64,000 nt of DNA from Pholiota molesta (Eukaryota; Basidiomycota; Agaricomycetes; Agaricales; Strophariaceae). The translations under genes and the position numbers were made by a program. Below, one piece after another: positions 36,301 through 47,275 of this stretch. Numbering within the stretch: position 1 is the stretch's first letter; the number at the start of each line of letters is the position of its first letter. Location of the stretch: assembly GCA_014925825.1 (NCBI GenBank), contig JACGCK010000062.1, forward strand, positions 62,001-126,000, given 5' to 3'. The notes under the pieces were generated by a model. It was not told the DNA's origin. It saw only the letters and a list, made by a program, of their open reading frames with translations, and did not search any database.

Positions 36301-37077
36301 TTGTGAGATGTTCCTCTTTGTTGCAGCGCTTTATGCTGTATCTAATAAGCCATAGCATCTTGAAACACATATGTCCACTAGTAAAATAAATGGTATCTTG
36401 CTCTTTTGTGTACAAGATATGTATAGCTTCTCTACTTTCGGACAGAACAATTACACCATTCAAATTTTCAACTACGGAAACAAAATCACACACACTCGCA
36501 TGTACGTGTGCGTCGATATATATCTGACACAACCTGTCACCTGCGTTAGAGTAAGGTTTTTTGCTCTATCGATGTCCGCAAAGGCCTAAGGACTAATAAT
36601 GGAGCCTTAGCATTTTTGATTCTTGAAGTTAATAGCTTCTCCCACAGGCTAATTGTTTCTGACGAGAATAGGCATAGTTTCTCCGTGTGTCCTTCTTGGG
36701 AGCATTTGGGTCTCCCGCTAACATGGCTCCTATTCATTTCTTGGCTTCCTGACAGTTGGCGCTGTTTCTAAAGTTAGCGGACCCTGCATACGAACTTGAA
36801 CTCGATCAATCAAATGCGCACAGAATCTTGATTAAGTACAAGGTAGTCGTCACGGTTGCCCAAATTCGGAAGTCAGAAAAAGCGCACTACATCTGGACTC
36901 CGATTCTAGCCACCCACATAACAAACATGCTGGTTCTTTAGAGTAGCATTTCTAACATCATTATCATCACCCACTTTCGAACTCCAATCCCGACCCGCAT
37001 TCATAGCGCAATAACCAGTACCTGTGAAGGTGAGTACCTTTGGACCCACTGCTGCCGCAAATTAACTCATTTAAGTC
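33348..37077. other. Gene-poor region containing a MITE
   Basis: Over 3.7 kb no conserved protein was recognised. The many open frames are under 100 residues and match nothing known to me. The composition is AT-rich. A 283 bp inverted-repeat element occupies 35267-35549. The right end, near 36950-37077, should carry the promoter of the F-box gene. Confidence 0.45.
35267..35549. mobile_element. MITE-like element with about 28-bp terminal inverted repeats
   Basis: The left end GTACTGTACTAATACGATCA is repeated as its exact complement at the right end. The match extends to TGCTCGG with one mismatch, giving about 28 bp. The 283 bp interior has no coding capacity. It holds several copies of a CGAGCACTT-like motif (near 35323, 35363, 35438, 35487), which may be transposase-binding subterminal repeats. 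No clear target-site duplication was found, so the superfamily is not assigned. Confidence 0.65.
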
Positions 37078-38853
37078 GTGCCCACAAGCGCAAAAGGAAA
37101 ATCCTCTAAACGTACACAATCTGCACACATTATATCAACTTTATCTTGCCTCGACCTATGGATCCCGGTACACGATCTTCCTTTCATACCTTCCCCAGCT
37201 CCCCTGACGCGTCCAAATAACTCTGACATCGTAGAGCTGCGTTCTCTGACGCTAACAAACCTTTCGGCAGTATCAAAGCTCAGTACGCAAATACTGGGGC
37301 GTACACTCTTATTTGCCTCGGCAGACGAATTCTGCGGAAACCATTCACCCACAATCCGCGCAAGGACTGCACGATTTACCTCGCAAGTCAATCGATCATG
37401 GCGTGAAGCTGCACTTGCACAACCTGCAATATGGCTCGGCCCCGTGCTTTCTTGGTGCTCAGCTCGGGATTGGCTCGATATCGTTTTAAAGCGTTCCTAT
37501 CCACTTCCCATAGATGCAAAATTACCTCCAAACGCTCCCCTCACCGCTTTTAAACTGGCATTCAAACATCTCTCCCGAATACGGAACCTCAGGCTCGAGT
37601 TGACCGTTCGCAGTCACATCGAATGGTTTGAAGCGAAATTGCGACAACATCAAGCCCCCATTCTCAAAAGGCTTTCTATCTCAACCCCCGTTGGACTCTA
37701 CCAGCGCAGACGACCAATCCGAGTCAGCGAGGCAAAATCAAGTTTTTTGGCTTACGCACCGATGCTGGAGCAATTGGAAATACAAAATTATTCCATCAGC
37801 CTTGCTCTGACAAAGCCTTTACATCGCCTCCGTGTCTTTGTATTTGCCATGACTCACCTGGACTCCGACCTTCAACTTCTTGATGACCTGCGGAACATGG
37901 ATCAGCTAGAAGAGCTACACATTTCATCGCCTACGGAGAATGATATTGATCTATTCTCCTCCTCTCAACGCAAGCCTCCCGCGATAGACACGCCAGTCCC
38001 ATTGCTTCATTTAAAGTCGCTAACTATTTCGGCACCCATTTCGGTCTGCGCGAATATATTCAGGAACATCATCATTCGCGACTCTTGTTCTATTATGTTG
38101 TATTGCCGTAATGCGTACAATAACCCGGACCTACGGGATATCCTTTCTCGGTTGAAGAACCATATGTCTAACTGGAGTTGTGATGATTTGACAGGTCGAC
38201 AATCACTTGATCTTGGTGCGACATACGCCGAATTTATTCTCGAAGGCCCAGATAGCGTATCCAACGGCCAAACACACCCGTTCATTGGCCTCAAAGTCTT
38301 TTGGCCGACGAACACTTCTTCTACACTCGAACACTTATTCGCCATCTTCCCAAAAATTGCATCAGCTTTTCAAAGCTGCAAGCGTCCTCCCGATACTCTT
38401 GCCTTACGTTTGGCCGCTCATCTGTCGTCCGCAATCAGGCCACTACTCTATGACTGCTTGCACGAACTTGATTATGTGCAGGCCGTCGAATTCCTAGGAG
38501 ATGAAGCATTCGCTTTCTACTGTCCTCTCCTCGGGTCGCAATCGAATTATTCAAGTGCCACCTTTTCTGATGACATTTTACTGCCTCTTCTTGGAGACCT
38601 AATTATACAAGACGTGAATTTTACTTCCCAGGGTCGTCAATACTGGAGGAAACTTCGCAAGACCTTGCGTTTTCGGCAGAAGGAGGACCACCCTATTCTC
38701 GAGATTAATCTTGTGGATTGCGATGGGGATCCCGACCTGAATATTCTCGACAGATACGGCGTGGTCATTAAGGTGAACGGTGAAGATCTAGCTGGCGGCT
38801 ATGAAGACGATGGAGAGGATTCCGATTACACAGTTCAAGCTGATTCAGATTAA
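37078..38853 (+). CDS. F-box/LRR-like protein
   Basis: A single exon encodes 591 residues. Around residues 50-120 there is a degenerate F-box-like region ending in FTSQVNRSWREAALAQPAIW, the pattern of the basidiomycete F-box family in which this Trp-Arg motif follows the cyclin-F-like helices. The remainder is Leu-rich with irregular repeats (LKRLSIS, LEQLEIQ, LRVFVFA, LEELHIS, LKSLTIS) typical of LRR-like substrate receptors. The C-terminus is acidic (YEDDGEDSDYT). Such proteins link targets to SCF ubiquitin ligases. The family is very large in mushroom fungi and fast evolving. The exact start may lie downstream of the first ATG, since the first 50 residues look unlike the family. Confidence 0.6.
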   Translation: MPTSAKGKSSKRTQSAHIISTLSCLDLWIPVHDLPFIPSPAPLTRPNNSDIVELRSLTLTNLSAVSKLSTQILGRTLLFASADEFCGNHSPTIRARTARFTSQVNRSWREAALAQPAIWLGPVLSWCSARDWLDIVLKRSYPLPIDAKLPPNAPLTAFKLAFKHLSRIRNLRLELTVRSHIEWFEAKLRQHQAPILKRLSISTPVGLYQRRRPIRVSEAKSSFLAYAPMLEQLEIQNYSISLALTKPLHRLRVFVFAMTHLDSDLQLLDDLRNMDQLEELHISSPTENDIDLFSSSQRKPPAIDTPVPLLHLKSLTISAPISVCANIFRNIIIRDSCSIMLYCRNAYNNPDLRDILSRLKNHMSNWSCDDLTGRQSLDLGATYAEFILEGPDSVSNGQTHPFIGLKVFWPTNTSSTLEHLFAIFPKIASAFQSCKRPPDTLALRLAAHLSSAIRPLLYDCLHELDYVQAVEFLGDEAFAFYCPLLGSQSNYSSATFSDDILLPLLGDLIIQDVNFTSQGRQYWRKLRKTLRFRQKEDHPILEINLVDCDGDPDLNILDRYGVVIKVNGEDLAGGYEDDGEDSDYTVQADSD

Positions 38854-39136
38854 TGACTACCTATCATACAGTTAAGAGTGCTATCCGAGGGTGTATCTGT
38901 ATATTCGAGCATGTATCAATAGTTGCATGTATTTTTTAACGTTAACGTCAAAATAATTGGTCTGGGACATGAACTTCATTGTCCGCCTATCGTAATAGCA
39001 ACTTGAAAAGCTTGTATCCATCAATCAAGTATTCTTGCTGATTCTGATTCTATCCTTCTCCTCCGATGCAGTGCAGTTATGACTATCAGTCATTGGTTTG
39101 CCACGCTCATAGTGTTGCCTTCTTCCACTCTGTCAA

Positions 39137-41416
39137 ATGGACCTCCCTCAACTTGTTCCCCAAAATCTTGGATTGGAAACTGGGGCTCAACCCGACTCAA
39201 GCTTCACGCGCACGTTCAGTACTCCCAGCGAAAGCGAGCAAGGCTTCCAGGGGGCCCGTATCAGTAACCGGCCCGTTGTTGATGTTCCGAGATTTGATCA
39301 TGACCATAGCGAGCAAGCCTCCGCATTCAACCCCACATTCACCGCAGCCTCGGAACTTCACTCCAGCAATGAAGACGACCATGTGAAGGAGGCGCAGAAA
39401 GATTTTTCGAGGCGGTTCTATGACCAGGTGTTTGCTGTTGACTTCACTGCCGACAGAACTATAGATTAACTGACTGACGACACGCTGCCAGCAGTTGCAA
39501 CCCCCAGATTTCCAGCCATGGTTCACGGGAGATCCATGCCGCTTTCCCCTTCCAAACGAAGATGACCCTTGGGATCAGTGCTTTAAATCGGTCATGAAAT
39601 TTGATGAAGAAATGTGCCGAGGATGGCGAGAAGAGGTAGACACATTGCTTGTCTTTGTACGTTTCCCAAAACTATAACTTTTGCACATTTTTGAATGAAA
39701 CCTCCCGCAGGCTGGTCTTTTCTCGGCAGCAGTAACTGCATTCACAATTGAGTCATATCGCTGGCTCCAAGAAGACCCTCAAGATGTTCAGGTACAACTC
39801 CTCCGGCGCATTTCTGACCAGCTGATGAACGGATCCGACTCGACGCTCATGCCAATGCCTTCCTTGCAAAGTAGCTTCGTTCCATCGCCAACATCTGTCC
39901 GTGTGAATGCGTTTTGGTTTACAAGCCTTACATTATCTTTGAGCGCCGTTCTTACTGGGATTCTGTGCAAACAGTGGCTCCGTGAATACCAACGGTATGA
40001 GGGCCTCTCAGCCAAAGATGCTTTCCCGGTACGCCAATTGCGATATGAGGGGCTATTAGCATGGCATGTCCCCGGAATCTTGTCCTCTCTCCCCCTCTTA
40101 TTACAAGCCTCGCTTGTTCTCTTTTTCGGCGGCCTCCTCGACTTACTTTGGACCATCAACTCTCATGTAGCGGTGATAGCGTCGAGCGTCGTCGGGATAT
40201 CCTTGATTTATCTGGTTGCAACTACTGTTTCCCCCTCCTTTCAAAGTCTATGCGCCGCATTGACTTTATTCTCTTCCGACAGCCGTGAGCGTCGCGCACA
40301 ATGTGCCTTCAAGTCGCCCCAGTCTTGGGCATTCCGTCTCCTTATCATTTGGATAATTTCTCTATGTTCTAACCTCAAGCAACACCTATTTTACGGGGCA
40401 GCAGTAAACCATTGGGATGCGAACTGGGTGAAATTTGACCAGCGGTGGCAGAAGCACGGGAAATACATTCAGCGCGGTATCAGTTGGTTCGAAAAGACCT
40501 TCGTTCATGGGAACCACAATCTGGGTGCCATCTACAACGTCTACAATTGCTTGGAATCATTGGAGCCTGACGTCTCGGCTGCATGTGTATCTCAAATAAT
40601 CGAAAATCACTGGAATCCTTTATTACCCCTGTTTGGCCTCGTTCAACCTACACTAAAATCTTTCGAAGATCAGATGTTCTCATACGATATTCCAGAATCT
40701 TTCGCTCGTGATATGGTGCTGGCAAGCTATTTGGTAGTACACCACAAAGCTCATAGCGACCTCTCGCTACAGTGCGTGGAACGCTGTACAAGGATGCTCA
40801 ATGATCTTCCTGCTCTTCAAGGACTCACTCCCGTTATACTCGAAATTTTAAACATGGTAATTCCGGCACCAGTCGCACCGGATGGTGAGAAATAATATCC
40901 ATGTATTCATCGAAACACCACTTATAATTATTCAAATCACCGACAGAACTTGGTACACAAATCACAACAGCGCTATCAAAGGCTTTCCTCTCAGATAGTA
41001 TCTCTACCTCTGACCAACTCACCTTCTGGTCTATTCTGCATCAGATCGTTCGAAAGCATCAGAACCACGACATTCCCCTTGACAAATTATTCTATCAAAT
41101 CGAACTCTGGCTGACACGCACGATGCTATCCCCCATACTTCCCCATTCCGAAAAGCAGATTACTTTGAAGCACAGCGCGATTGGCATTTCAAGCGTCTAC
41201 CGCCTGCTTAGAATACAAGCGTCTTTTTCAGAGACAGTACCCTCCGCCGGACCGTCTGTCTCAGGGGAGGGCCAAAGCGTTCCCGAGTATTTGAGGTCCT
41301 TTATTCGTCTTCTGGATGATTTGATGGAGTCGACGGGAGGCTCAGATATGATCTTATCTCTTTGGGAAGCGAGAGACTGGAACATGTTCAAACAAGAAGC
41401 ATGGGAAGAATTGTAG
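39137..41416 (+). CDS. DUF6535 multi-pass membrane protein
   Basis: Exons 39137-39427, 39495-39656, 39711-40884 and 40947-41416 total 2,097 nt and give 698 residues in frame. The defining block is DDPWDQCFKSVMKFDEEMCR, then GWREEVDTLLVFAGLFSAAVTAF. Further membrane helices follow: NAFWFTSLTLSLSAVLTGIL, SSLPLLLQASLVLFFGGLL and VVGISLIYLVATTVSP. The long C-terminal part is helical and soluble. DUF6535 proteins are abundant in Agaricomycetes and have no established function. The last intron uses a GTGAGA donor at 40885; the alternative donor at 40855 breaks the frame. The gene shows no frameshift. Confidence 0.8.
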
Positions 41417-42485
41417 GCACAACGCTCAAAAATACAGTTGATTTTGTATACAGCATACTGAACCGAAATAAATGGCGACAACGGCCAAAATCCGTGCTAT
41501 GTGTTATTTAGATATGATTTGGCAACGACGAGTCCGCGACTGGGTTAGCGTCATGCGCGTTACACATGCAGAAATAGAATAGACAACAGACCTGCAAAGT
41601 AAAAGACCCTACTGAAGCTTGCAGCCAGGTTCTTGTCATATTTCGATAGCATTTGAAGCTACGTTATGCGTTATGATGGTTTAGTACATGAGTTCGAGTG
41701 CCTACAGGACAATTGGATCGAAGAAGTCTGCTGGCCTACTGTAGTGTACTAACCCGGACATGTTTGCGCTAATTAGGGGCCATGCTAATACGGGTCAAAG
41801 TAGAAACTTGCGCCGCCTTTTTTCCGCGCAAGGTGGCGCGTGTGCGCGAGTAGTAGAAGCGCAAGTTTCCACTTGCCCAGTTTGACATCATCTAGCCCGT
41901 ACACTGACTGGTAATTTTTACCACTGCATCAGACTGGTTATACTCGGAATTCTCTGAATAAAACTTCTAACGTAGAACATTTGTATTTATTCAACCGTCA
42001 ATAAGTAAGTAAAATATGCAAGCGCCACATAAGCGCCGGAAGACGACCAATGTCCGTGTGAAGCGATGTTGCCGAAGTAGCCGTCAAAGCCAGGTCGACC
42101 TTCCATTGCTATGTCCATTCTATAGTATACTTTGAAGGCAACTAAGCACTAGCAACATCAACCTCCGAAAAGTGCCCAGGCGGCCGATAGAATTCCATGA
42201 AAGGTTGTCTACGGATTAAATATACGTGAGATGTCTCCTGCTACAAGCTAGAATCAGTTTTATATAGCACTAGTATTGCTCCATGTCAATGTTCGGTGAA
42301 CATTGAACATCGAACGCTAGTCATTATATGAGTTAAGGATATGAAATGTTGCCTTCTACTGCAATTGTTGATAAAAATGGCTTCTAGAGCGTTTTCGAAT
42401 TGCTTTTAAGACAACGCATTGCGCAACAGAAATCTTCAGAACAGAAACGCAAGTTCTTTGTTCCCGAGCAATTAACCGACACAGA
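41417..42485. other. Spacer with an inverted-repeat relic, bordering the inverted duplication
   Basis: No coding segment was recognised. Repeats of the sequence GCGCAAG and its complement between 41799 and 41873 can form hairpins, and look like the core of a decayed DNA transposon. From about 42230 the sequence is similar, in inverted orientation, to 47030-47275. It therefore belongs to the duplicated arm and carries the promoter of the jelly-roll gene. Confidence 0.5.
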
Positions 42486-43690
42486 ATGTTCAATTCAATC
42501 AAAGGTGAGAGCCATAGGCCCACGCGTGTACCCCAGGCTAACGCATATCATACAGTGGCTTTAGGCCTTCTCGCGATCGGGGCCGGCATTGTCAATGTGG
42601 CCGCCAAAACCGACGTCGTCGCCGACTTTACAGGAGCAAACTGGATCTGGACCCCCAATCCTACCGGCGGAGTGTACCCTATAGGCAACGCCACCTTCCG
42701 ACGTGATTATTTCGCCCCAGCGGGGAAGACCCCACTCTCGGCGAACATCCTCATCGCCGTCGATGATATCTACACGTTCTTCGTAAACGGTCAACAAATC
42801 GGCGTTGGAAACCTCTATACACAGGCGGCAAGGTACTGCGTTCCTCTTGTGCCCGATTGCAATGTCTTCGCTATCGAGGGACAGAATGGGGGGACGGTGC
42901 CCAACCCCGCCGGAGCATTGGCCGCCATTCAGATCAGGTACACGGACGGGTTTACCGAGACGATTGTCACAGACAACGAGTGGCACGGGGTCACCGGTGC
43001 ACCAGCAGGCTTCGAACAGGTCGCGTTCGACGACAGCAAATGGCCCGCTGCAGTCATGCAGGGTCCGTGGCCAGCTACTGCACCATGGAGCAATACGATC
43101 GCCATCCCACCTGCAACGTCCGACCCGGGCCCGAACCTGAAGGCAGCGAACTGGATCTGGACGAACGAGGTCAGCGGCGGGATCGCACCCGTTGGCCTGC
43201 GCTCTTTCCGCAAGACCGTTACCTTACCTGCTGGGCAGTTCGCGGATACAATCACGATCGACATCGTCGTGGACGACGGGTACTCGCTTTACATCAATGG
43301 GCTTTTCGTCGGGTCTGCGGAGAATTATATGGTAGCACAGAGGTATCAGGTGAACTTCATCCCGAGCAACACAGTCACGATCGCCGTGGTGGCGAGAAAT
43401 GTTGGTGGACCGGCGGGCTTGTTGGCGTCAGGAGTTATCACCGGCTGCACCTGCGGGTGCGGGTCGGATGCGTCTGTGATCACGGATAGCAGCTGGAAGT
43501 TCAGCACCACGGTTCCGGCTGGCTTCATTGCACCTGGTTACAACGACGCTGCATGGCCGGCTGCCGTCGTAGAGGGTGCGTATGGGATGGCACCCTGGGG
43601 TCAGATTGCGACCCCGACCAGCAACTCGCCTCAGAATACGCCTATTTCGGGTGCGCCTTCTGCACCTCCCGCTAGCGTTGTGGCTTGAGT
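42230..43690 (+). repeat. Left arm of an inverted segmental duplication
   Basis: This segment matches the reverse complement of about 45826-47275 across the whole jelly-roll gene and at least 250 bp upstream. Shared promoter words include CTAGAATCAGTT, TATATAGCACTAGTATTGCT and GTTCCCGAGCAATTAA. Upstream similarity fades near 42230. Divergence is at the level of scattered substitutions, with small indels in the promoter. Confidence 0.8.
42486..43688 (+). CDS. Secreted tandem jelly-roll protein (rhamnosidase N-terminal-like), copy A
   Basis: The open frame is 400 codons, but a 51-nt intron is likely after MFNSIK: GTGAGA donor, CTAAC branch site, ATACAG acceptor. It is a multiple of three and has no stop. 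Splicing brings MFNSIKVALGLLAIGAGIVN together as a good signal peptide. Two homologous beta-sandwich domains follow, each beginning with WIWT. Domain 1 carries FRRDYFAPAGKTPLSANI and FFVNGQQIG. Domain 2 carries FRKTVTLPAGQFADTITID and LYINGLFVGS. The latter pattern resembles the carbohydrate-binding N-terminal domain of alpha-L-rhamnosidases. No catalytic domain is present, so a wall- or glycan-binding role is inferred. Its closest relative is the inverted copy at 45826. Confidence 0.7.
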   Translation: MFNSIKGESHRPTRVPQANAYHTVALGLLAIGAGIVNVAAKTDVVADFTGANWIWTPNPTGGVYPIGNATFRRDYFAPAGKTPLSANILIAVDDIYTFFVNGQQIGVGNLYTQAARYCVPLVPDCNVFAIEGQNGGTVPNPAGALAAIQIRYTDGFTETIVTDNEWHGVTGAPAGFEQVAFDDSKWPAAVMQGPWPATAPWSNTIAIPPATSDPGPNLKAANWIWTNEVSGGIAPVGLRSFRKTVTLPAGQFADTITIDIVVDDGYSLYINGLFVGSAENYMVAQRYQVNFIPSNTVTIAVVARNVGGPAGLLASGVITGCTCGCGSDASVITDSSWKFSTTVPAGFIAPGYNDAAWPAAVVEGAYGMAPWGQIATPTSNSPQNTPISGAPSAPPASVVA

Positions 43691-44506
43691 TGGGATGATT
43701 GAAAAAGGAGAGCGAATTGTAGTCCTGTTTTTGTAAAGTAGTAACCAAGTGCTTTTGGTGACATTGAAATGCATTCAGTTTGAGCCATGCTTCAGACGAG
43801 TGCAGAAATGAAAGCATGGAATGAGAATGATAGAAGGAAGATGAGGTATACCACCTTACCTCCCAAACATCCGGCGTTCCTTTATATCCCTCGAGGCAGA
43901 AACGAGATCCTCCCACTTCTCTGTCACAACAGTCAGTACTGCTATCTCATTCGAAAATAACTTAAAACAGGGGTGTGCGACGCACCTCCTCTGCAAGCTC
44001 AAGCCATGGTAATAATTCTCTGCTCCGTAATCAGTATCGAAGATCGTCGCGGCCGTCCTATAATTTACCTCGAAGAACAAGCCATGACCATTCGATACTG
44101 CTAGCATGCTGTGGCCACAGTATCGAGCGCCCGCGTAGTAAAAAGTGGATCCTCCGCAGCTGGGATAAACTCTGATACAGAGAAAGGCGACGTTGATAAA
44201 GGCACAGATCCAGAAGATTGGTTGATTGGCTGGAGCGTCAATTACTTCGTCTCAATATATCGGACTGACCGATCCCTTCCTTATTTTATCTTGATGTATG
44301 CTTGTCATGTTTACAGTGTTAGAGCTTCATCCAATTTGACGTATATGCACCGTGCGGCGTTGGGGAGCAAACTGTTAAGCCAATAGAATCATGGACCATT
44401 TATACTCTGTTGAATCTCTGGAAGATATAGCTTTGAAAGGAATATTCGTAAACCAATACTGATTGTAGCAGGCGAGTATACAAGCATCTAACACTTAGCG
44501 CTATGG
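43691..44506. other. Loop segment between inverted arms, without a recognised gene
   Basis: A minus-strand open frame of 83 codons (43856-44107) and plus-strand frames at 43975-44386 overlap. None resembles a known family. The segment holds the 3' end of copy A and lies next to the convergently read p24 gene. Confidence 0.4.
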
Positions 44507-45329
44507 CTAGTCAATAAGGTATTTCCTCTTGAAGAACGCGCGGAGATGGAAGATTTGCCATACGCCCAGACCTGCTAGGGAGATAATAGTGAACCAGGCA
44601 AAATTTTGCACACGCTGGTTTGTGGAGACTGCAAAGGGGTCAAAATGAGGACGAAAAAAATTCGGATGAACGCACAATTGGTATCCGTAAATCGTTCCTC
44701 CCTCTTCTTCAGGTAGTTCATCTCATCCACTACTTCTTTCACGAGGCCCTCGAGCTTGCGCATTTCGGTTTCTAAACCGGATAGCGACTCTTGATTGGCA
44801 ATAGCGCTGTGAATGGATTCAGCAGTCAGATAGAAGCGGAATGGCATGAAATACGGACTTGTAGTCGACGGCGTCTGCGCCAATGTCAATGTCCAAGTCA
44901 ACGACCCGACTCAGTCTGCTTGACTCTTCGTTTCCGACGGGATAGTCTGTATGGCGTTAGCACTCTAGCACTCGTCAATGAGAAAGGAGAAGAAAACGCA
45001 CTGCCTTCGACATAGTTCCGCAAGCACACGCCGACCTCGCCCTCCGCATGTGTCGTGATGGCGAGCCTCGTCTCTCCCTTAATGCCTTTCTTGCTCAAGT
45101 AGATATTTCTGTTTGGGCCCGAGTCGACAATTTCAACGTCCACCCGCTGGTTCTGGCCAGGCCCTACGTTGGCGGTGACGATGACGAGAGCGTTGTTGTG
45201 TGCCACGTTCCATATGCATTTTTGTGGTGGATATCGGTATGCCGGCAAGGTGAACTTGATGGCAGAGACCGCGTTGAGCAGAGAAAGGAAGATGAGGAGA
45301 AATCGTAAAGGCCATGGTGGGGAGACCAT
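44507..45329 (-). CDS. emp24/gp25L/p24 family cargo receptor (GOLD domain)
   Basis: The start at 45329 gives MVSPPWPLRFLLIFLSLLNA, a signal peptide. A GOLD domain follows, with IKFTLPAYRYPPQKCIWN and EVGVCLRNYVEG providing the two conserved Cys. Then come a coiled coil (LSGLETEMRKLEGLVKEVVDEM and YLKKREERF), a membrane helix (FAWFTIISLAGLGVWQIFHL) and a short cytosolic tail ending FFKRKYLID. That tail carries FF and basic residues, as expected for COPII/COPI sorting. The last intron separates TDTN from STNQRVQNFAWF. p24 proteins cycle between ER and Golgi and select cargo such as GPI-anchored proteins. A longer open frame upstream of the start is not needed. Confidence 0.85.
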
Positions 45330-45825
45330 GTTGGTCGTTGAATGATGGTGGTTGGCTACGTGGAAGCTATTTCCGCCGCGGCGTGCGGCCACTGATCTCA
45401 TCTTCCTTTCCTACCGTCTTAGTACACAATCATCAATACACCAACGTCCAACCCCCGCTGCCATGATGTAGCCCTAAAATCCGGAATTCATGCCCAGTTC
45501 CACCAGCCGTGTACATGAAAACTCATTTGCCAGCATCTTCTAGGTACCTTCCCTAGTTTACACGACTTGCCCCTCGCGAAATCGCCGGGTGAAATCATTG
45601 CGGAAGCGCTCATCTTTTGAAAATGGAGACCCCCCAACGGTTCGCCAATTATTTCCTGCTCAGTGCATGGTGAGAGGTGGCTGTCTTATGTGGTAACTTC
45701 CTTATTCATCTCCTTTTACACAAAGTATCATCGAATTGAACACACATTTCCAGATACATAACCAATGTGCTTGGTACAACCTACAAGCGCAAAATTACAT
45801 CGAGTCTTTCTCCCACTATCTCAGC

Positions 45826-47028
45826 TCAGGCCACGACGCTAGCGGGAGGCGCAGAAGGCGCACCCGAAATGGGTCCACTCTGGGGCGAGTTGCTGGTCGG
45901 GGTTGCAATCGGACCCCATGGTCCAACCCCATTCGCTCCCTCCACGATGGCGGCCGGCCATGCAGAATCGTCGAATCCAGGTGCAATGAAACCAGCCGGA
46001 ACCGTGGTGCTGAACTTCCAGCTGCTATCTGTGATAAAGGTCGTGTCCGATCCGCACCCACAGACGCACCCGGTGATAACTCCTGCTGCCAAGAGCCCCG
46101 CCGGCCCACCGACGTTGTCTCCCACAACCGCGATCGTCACCGTGTTGCTTGGGACGAAATTCACCTGGAACCTCTGCGCCGTGGTCCAGTCCCCCCCGGA
46201 TCCGACCACGAGTCCATTGATATATAGGGTATATGCGTTGTCCACAGCAATGTCGATCGTAATGGTATCCGCGACTTGTCCGGCAGGTAATGTAACGGTC
46301 TTGCGGAAAGCGCGCGTGCCAATGGGCGCGACCCCGGCGCTGACCTCGTTCGTCCAGATCCAGTTCGCGGCCAACAGGTTCGGGCCCGGGTCAGACGTTG
46401 CAGGTGGGATGGCGATCGTGTTGCTCCATGGAGCGGTCGTTGGCCACGGACCTTGGTTGAACGCAGCGGGCCAGTTGCTGTCGTCGAACGCGACCTGTTC
46501 GAAGCCTGCCGGCGCACCGGTGACCCCGTGCCACTCGGTGTCGGTGACGATCGTCTCGGTGAAGCCGTCCGTGTACCTGACCTGGATCGCAGCCAACGCG
46601 CCAGCGGGGTTGGGCACTGTAGCGGTGTTCTGTCCCTCGATAGCGAAGACATTGCAGTCGGGTACAAGTGGAACGCAGTATCTTTGCGCCTGCAAGTAGT
46701 CGGTTCCCAAGCCGACCATTTGGCCGTTCACGAAGAGCGTGTACGCATTGTCGGTGGTGATAAGAATGTTCGCTGAGAGCGGCGTCTTTCCGGCGGCGGG
46801 GTAGTAGTCACGCCTGAAGGTGGCGTTACCCACAGGGTAGTTGCCACCAGTGCTGGCGGGGGTCCAGATCCAGTCCGCGCCAGTAAAGTCGGCGAGGACA
46901 TCGGTTTTGGCGGCTACATTGACAAAGCCGGCCCCGATCGCGAGAAGGCCTAGAGCCACTGTAAAATATGCGTTAGCCCGGGGTACGCGCGTGGGCGCAT
47001 GGCTCCCACCTTTGATTGAATTGAACAT
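45826..47028 (-). CDS. Secreted tandem jelly-roll protein (rhamnosidase N-terminal-like), copy B
   Basis: This is the inverted paralog of copy A, with the same length and order. It begins MFNSIK at 47028, followed by the same likely 51-nt in-frame intron (GTGGGA donor, CTAAC branch, TTACAG acceptor). The mature part has two jelly-roll domains starting WIWTPASTGG and WIWTNEVSAG, with LFVNGQMVG and LYINGLVVGSGG at corresponding positions. The C-terminal tail is Pro/Ser-rich (PISGAPSAPPASVVA), as in copy A. The open frame extends upstream to 47115, but homology and the promoter match support the MFNSIK start. The two copies differ by scattered substitutions, so both seem under coding constraint. 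Confidence 0.7.
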   Translation of the reverse strand: MFNSIKGGSHAPTRVPRANAYFTVALGLLAIGAGFVNVAAKTDVLADFTGADWIWTPASTGGNYPVGNATFRRDYYPAAGKTPLSANILITTDNAYTLFVNGQMVGLGTDYLQAQRYCVPLVPDCNVFAIEGQNTATVPNPAGALAAIQVRYTDGFTETIVTDTEWHGVTGAPAGFEQVAFDDSNWPAAFNQGPWPTTAPWSNTIAIPPATSDPGPNLLAANWIWTNEVSAGVAPIGTRAFRKTVTLPAGQVADTITIDIAVDNAYTLYINGLVVGSGGDWTTAQRFQVNFVPSNTVTIAVVGDNVGGPAGLLAAGVITGCVCGCGSDTTFITDSSWKFSTTVPAGFIAPGFDDSAWPAAIVEGANGVGPWGPIATPTSNSPQSGPISGAPSAPPASVVA

Positions 47029-47275
47029 TTTGTGTTGTTTAATTGCTCGGGAACGAAGAACTTGTGTTTCCGTTCTGAATATTTCTGTTGCGCAATACAC
47101 TGTCTTTAAAGCCATTTGAAAACGCTCTAGAAGCCAATTTAGTCAACTGTAACATATCCAGTAGAAGCCAACATGACATATCCTTAGCTCATAGAATGAC
47201 TAGCGTTCAACGAGCATGGAGCAATACTAGTGCTATATAGAACTGATTCTAGCGTATAGCAAGAAACATGTCACA
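45826..47275 (-). repeat. Right arm of an inverted segmental duplication
   Basis: Reverse complement of the left arm at about 42230-43690, covering the coding region and the upstream region to near 47275. Similarity is partial just past the stop codon at 45826. The arms are separated by about 2.1 kb that holds the p24 gene. Confidence 0.8.
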
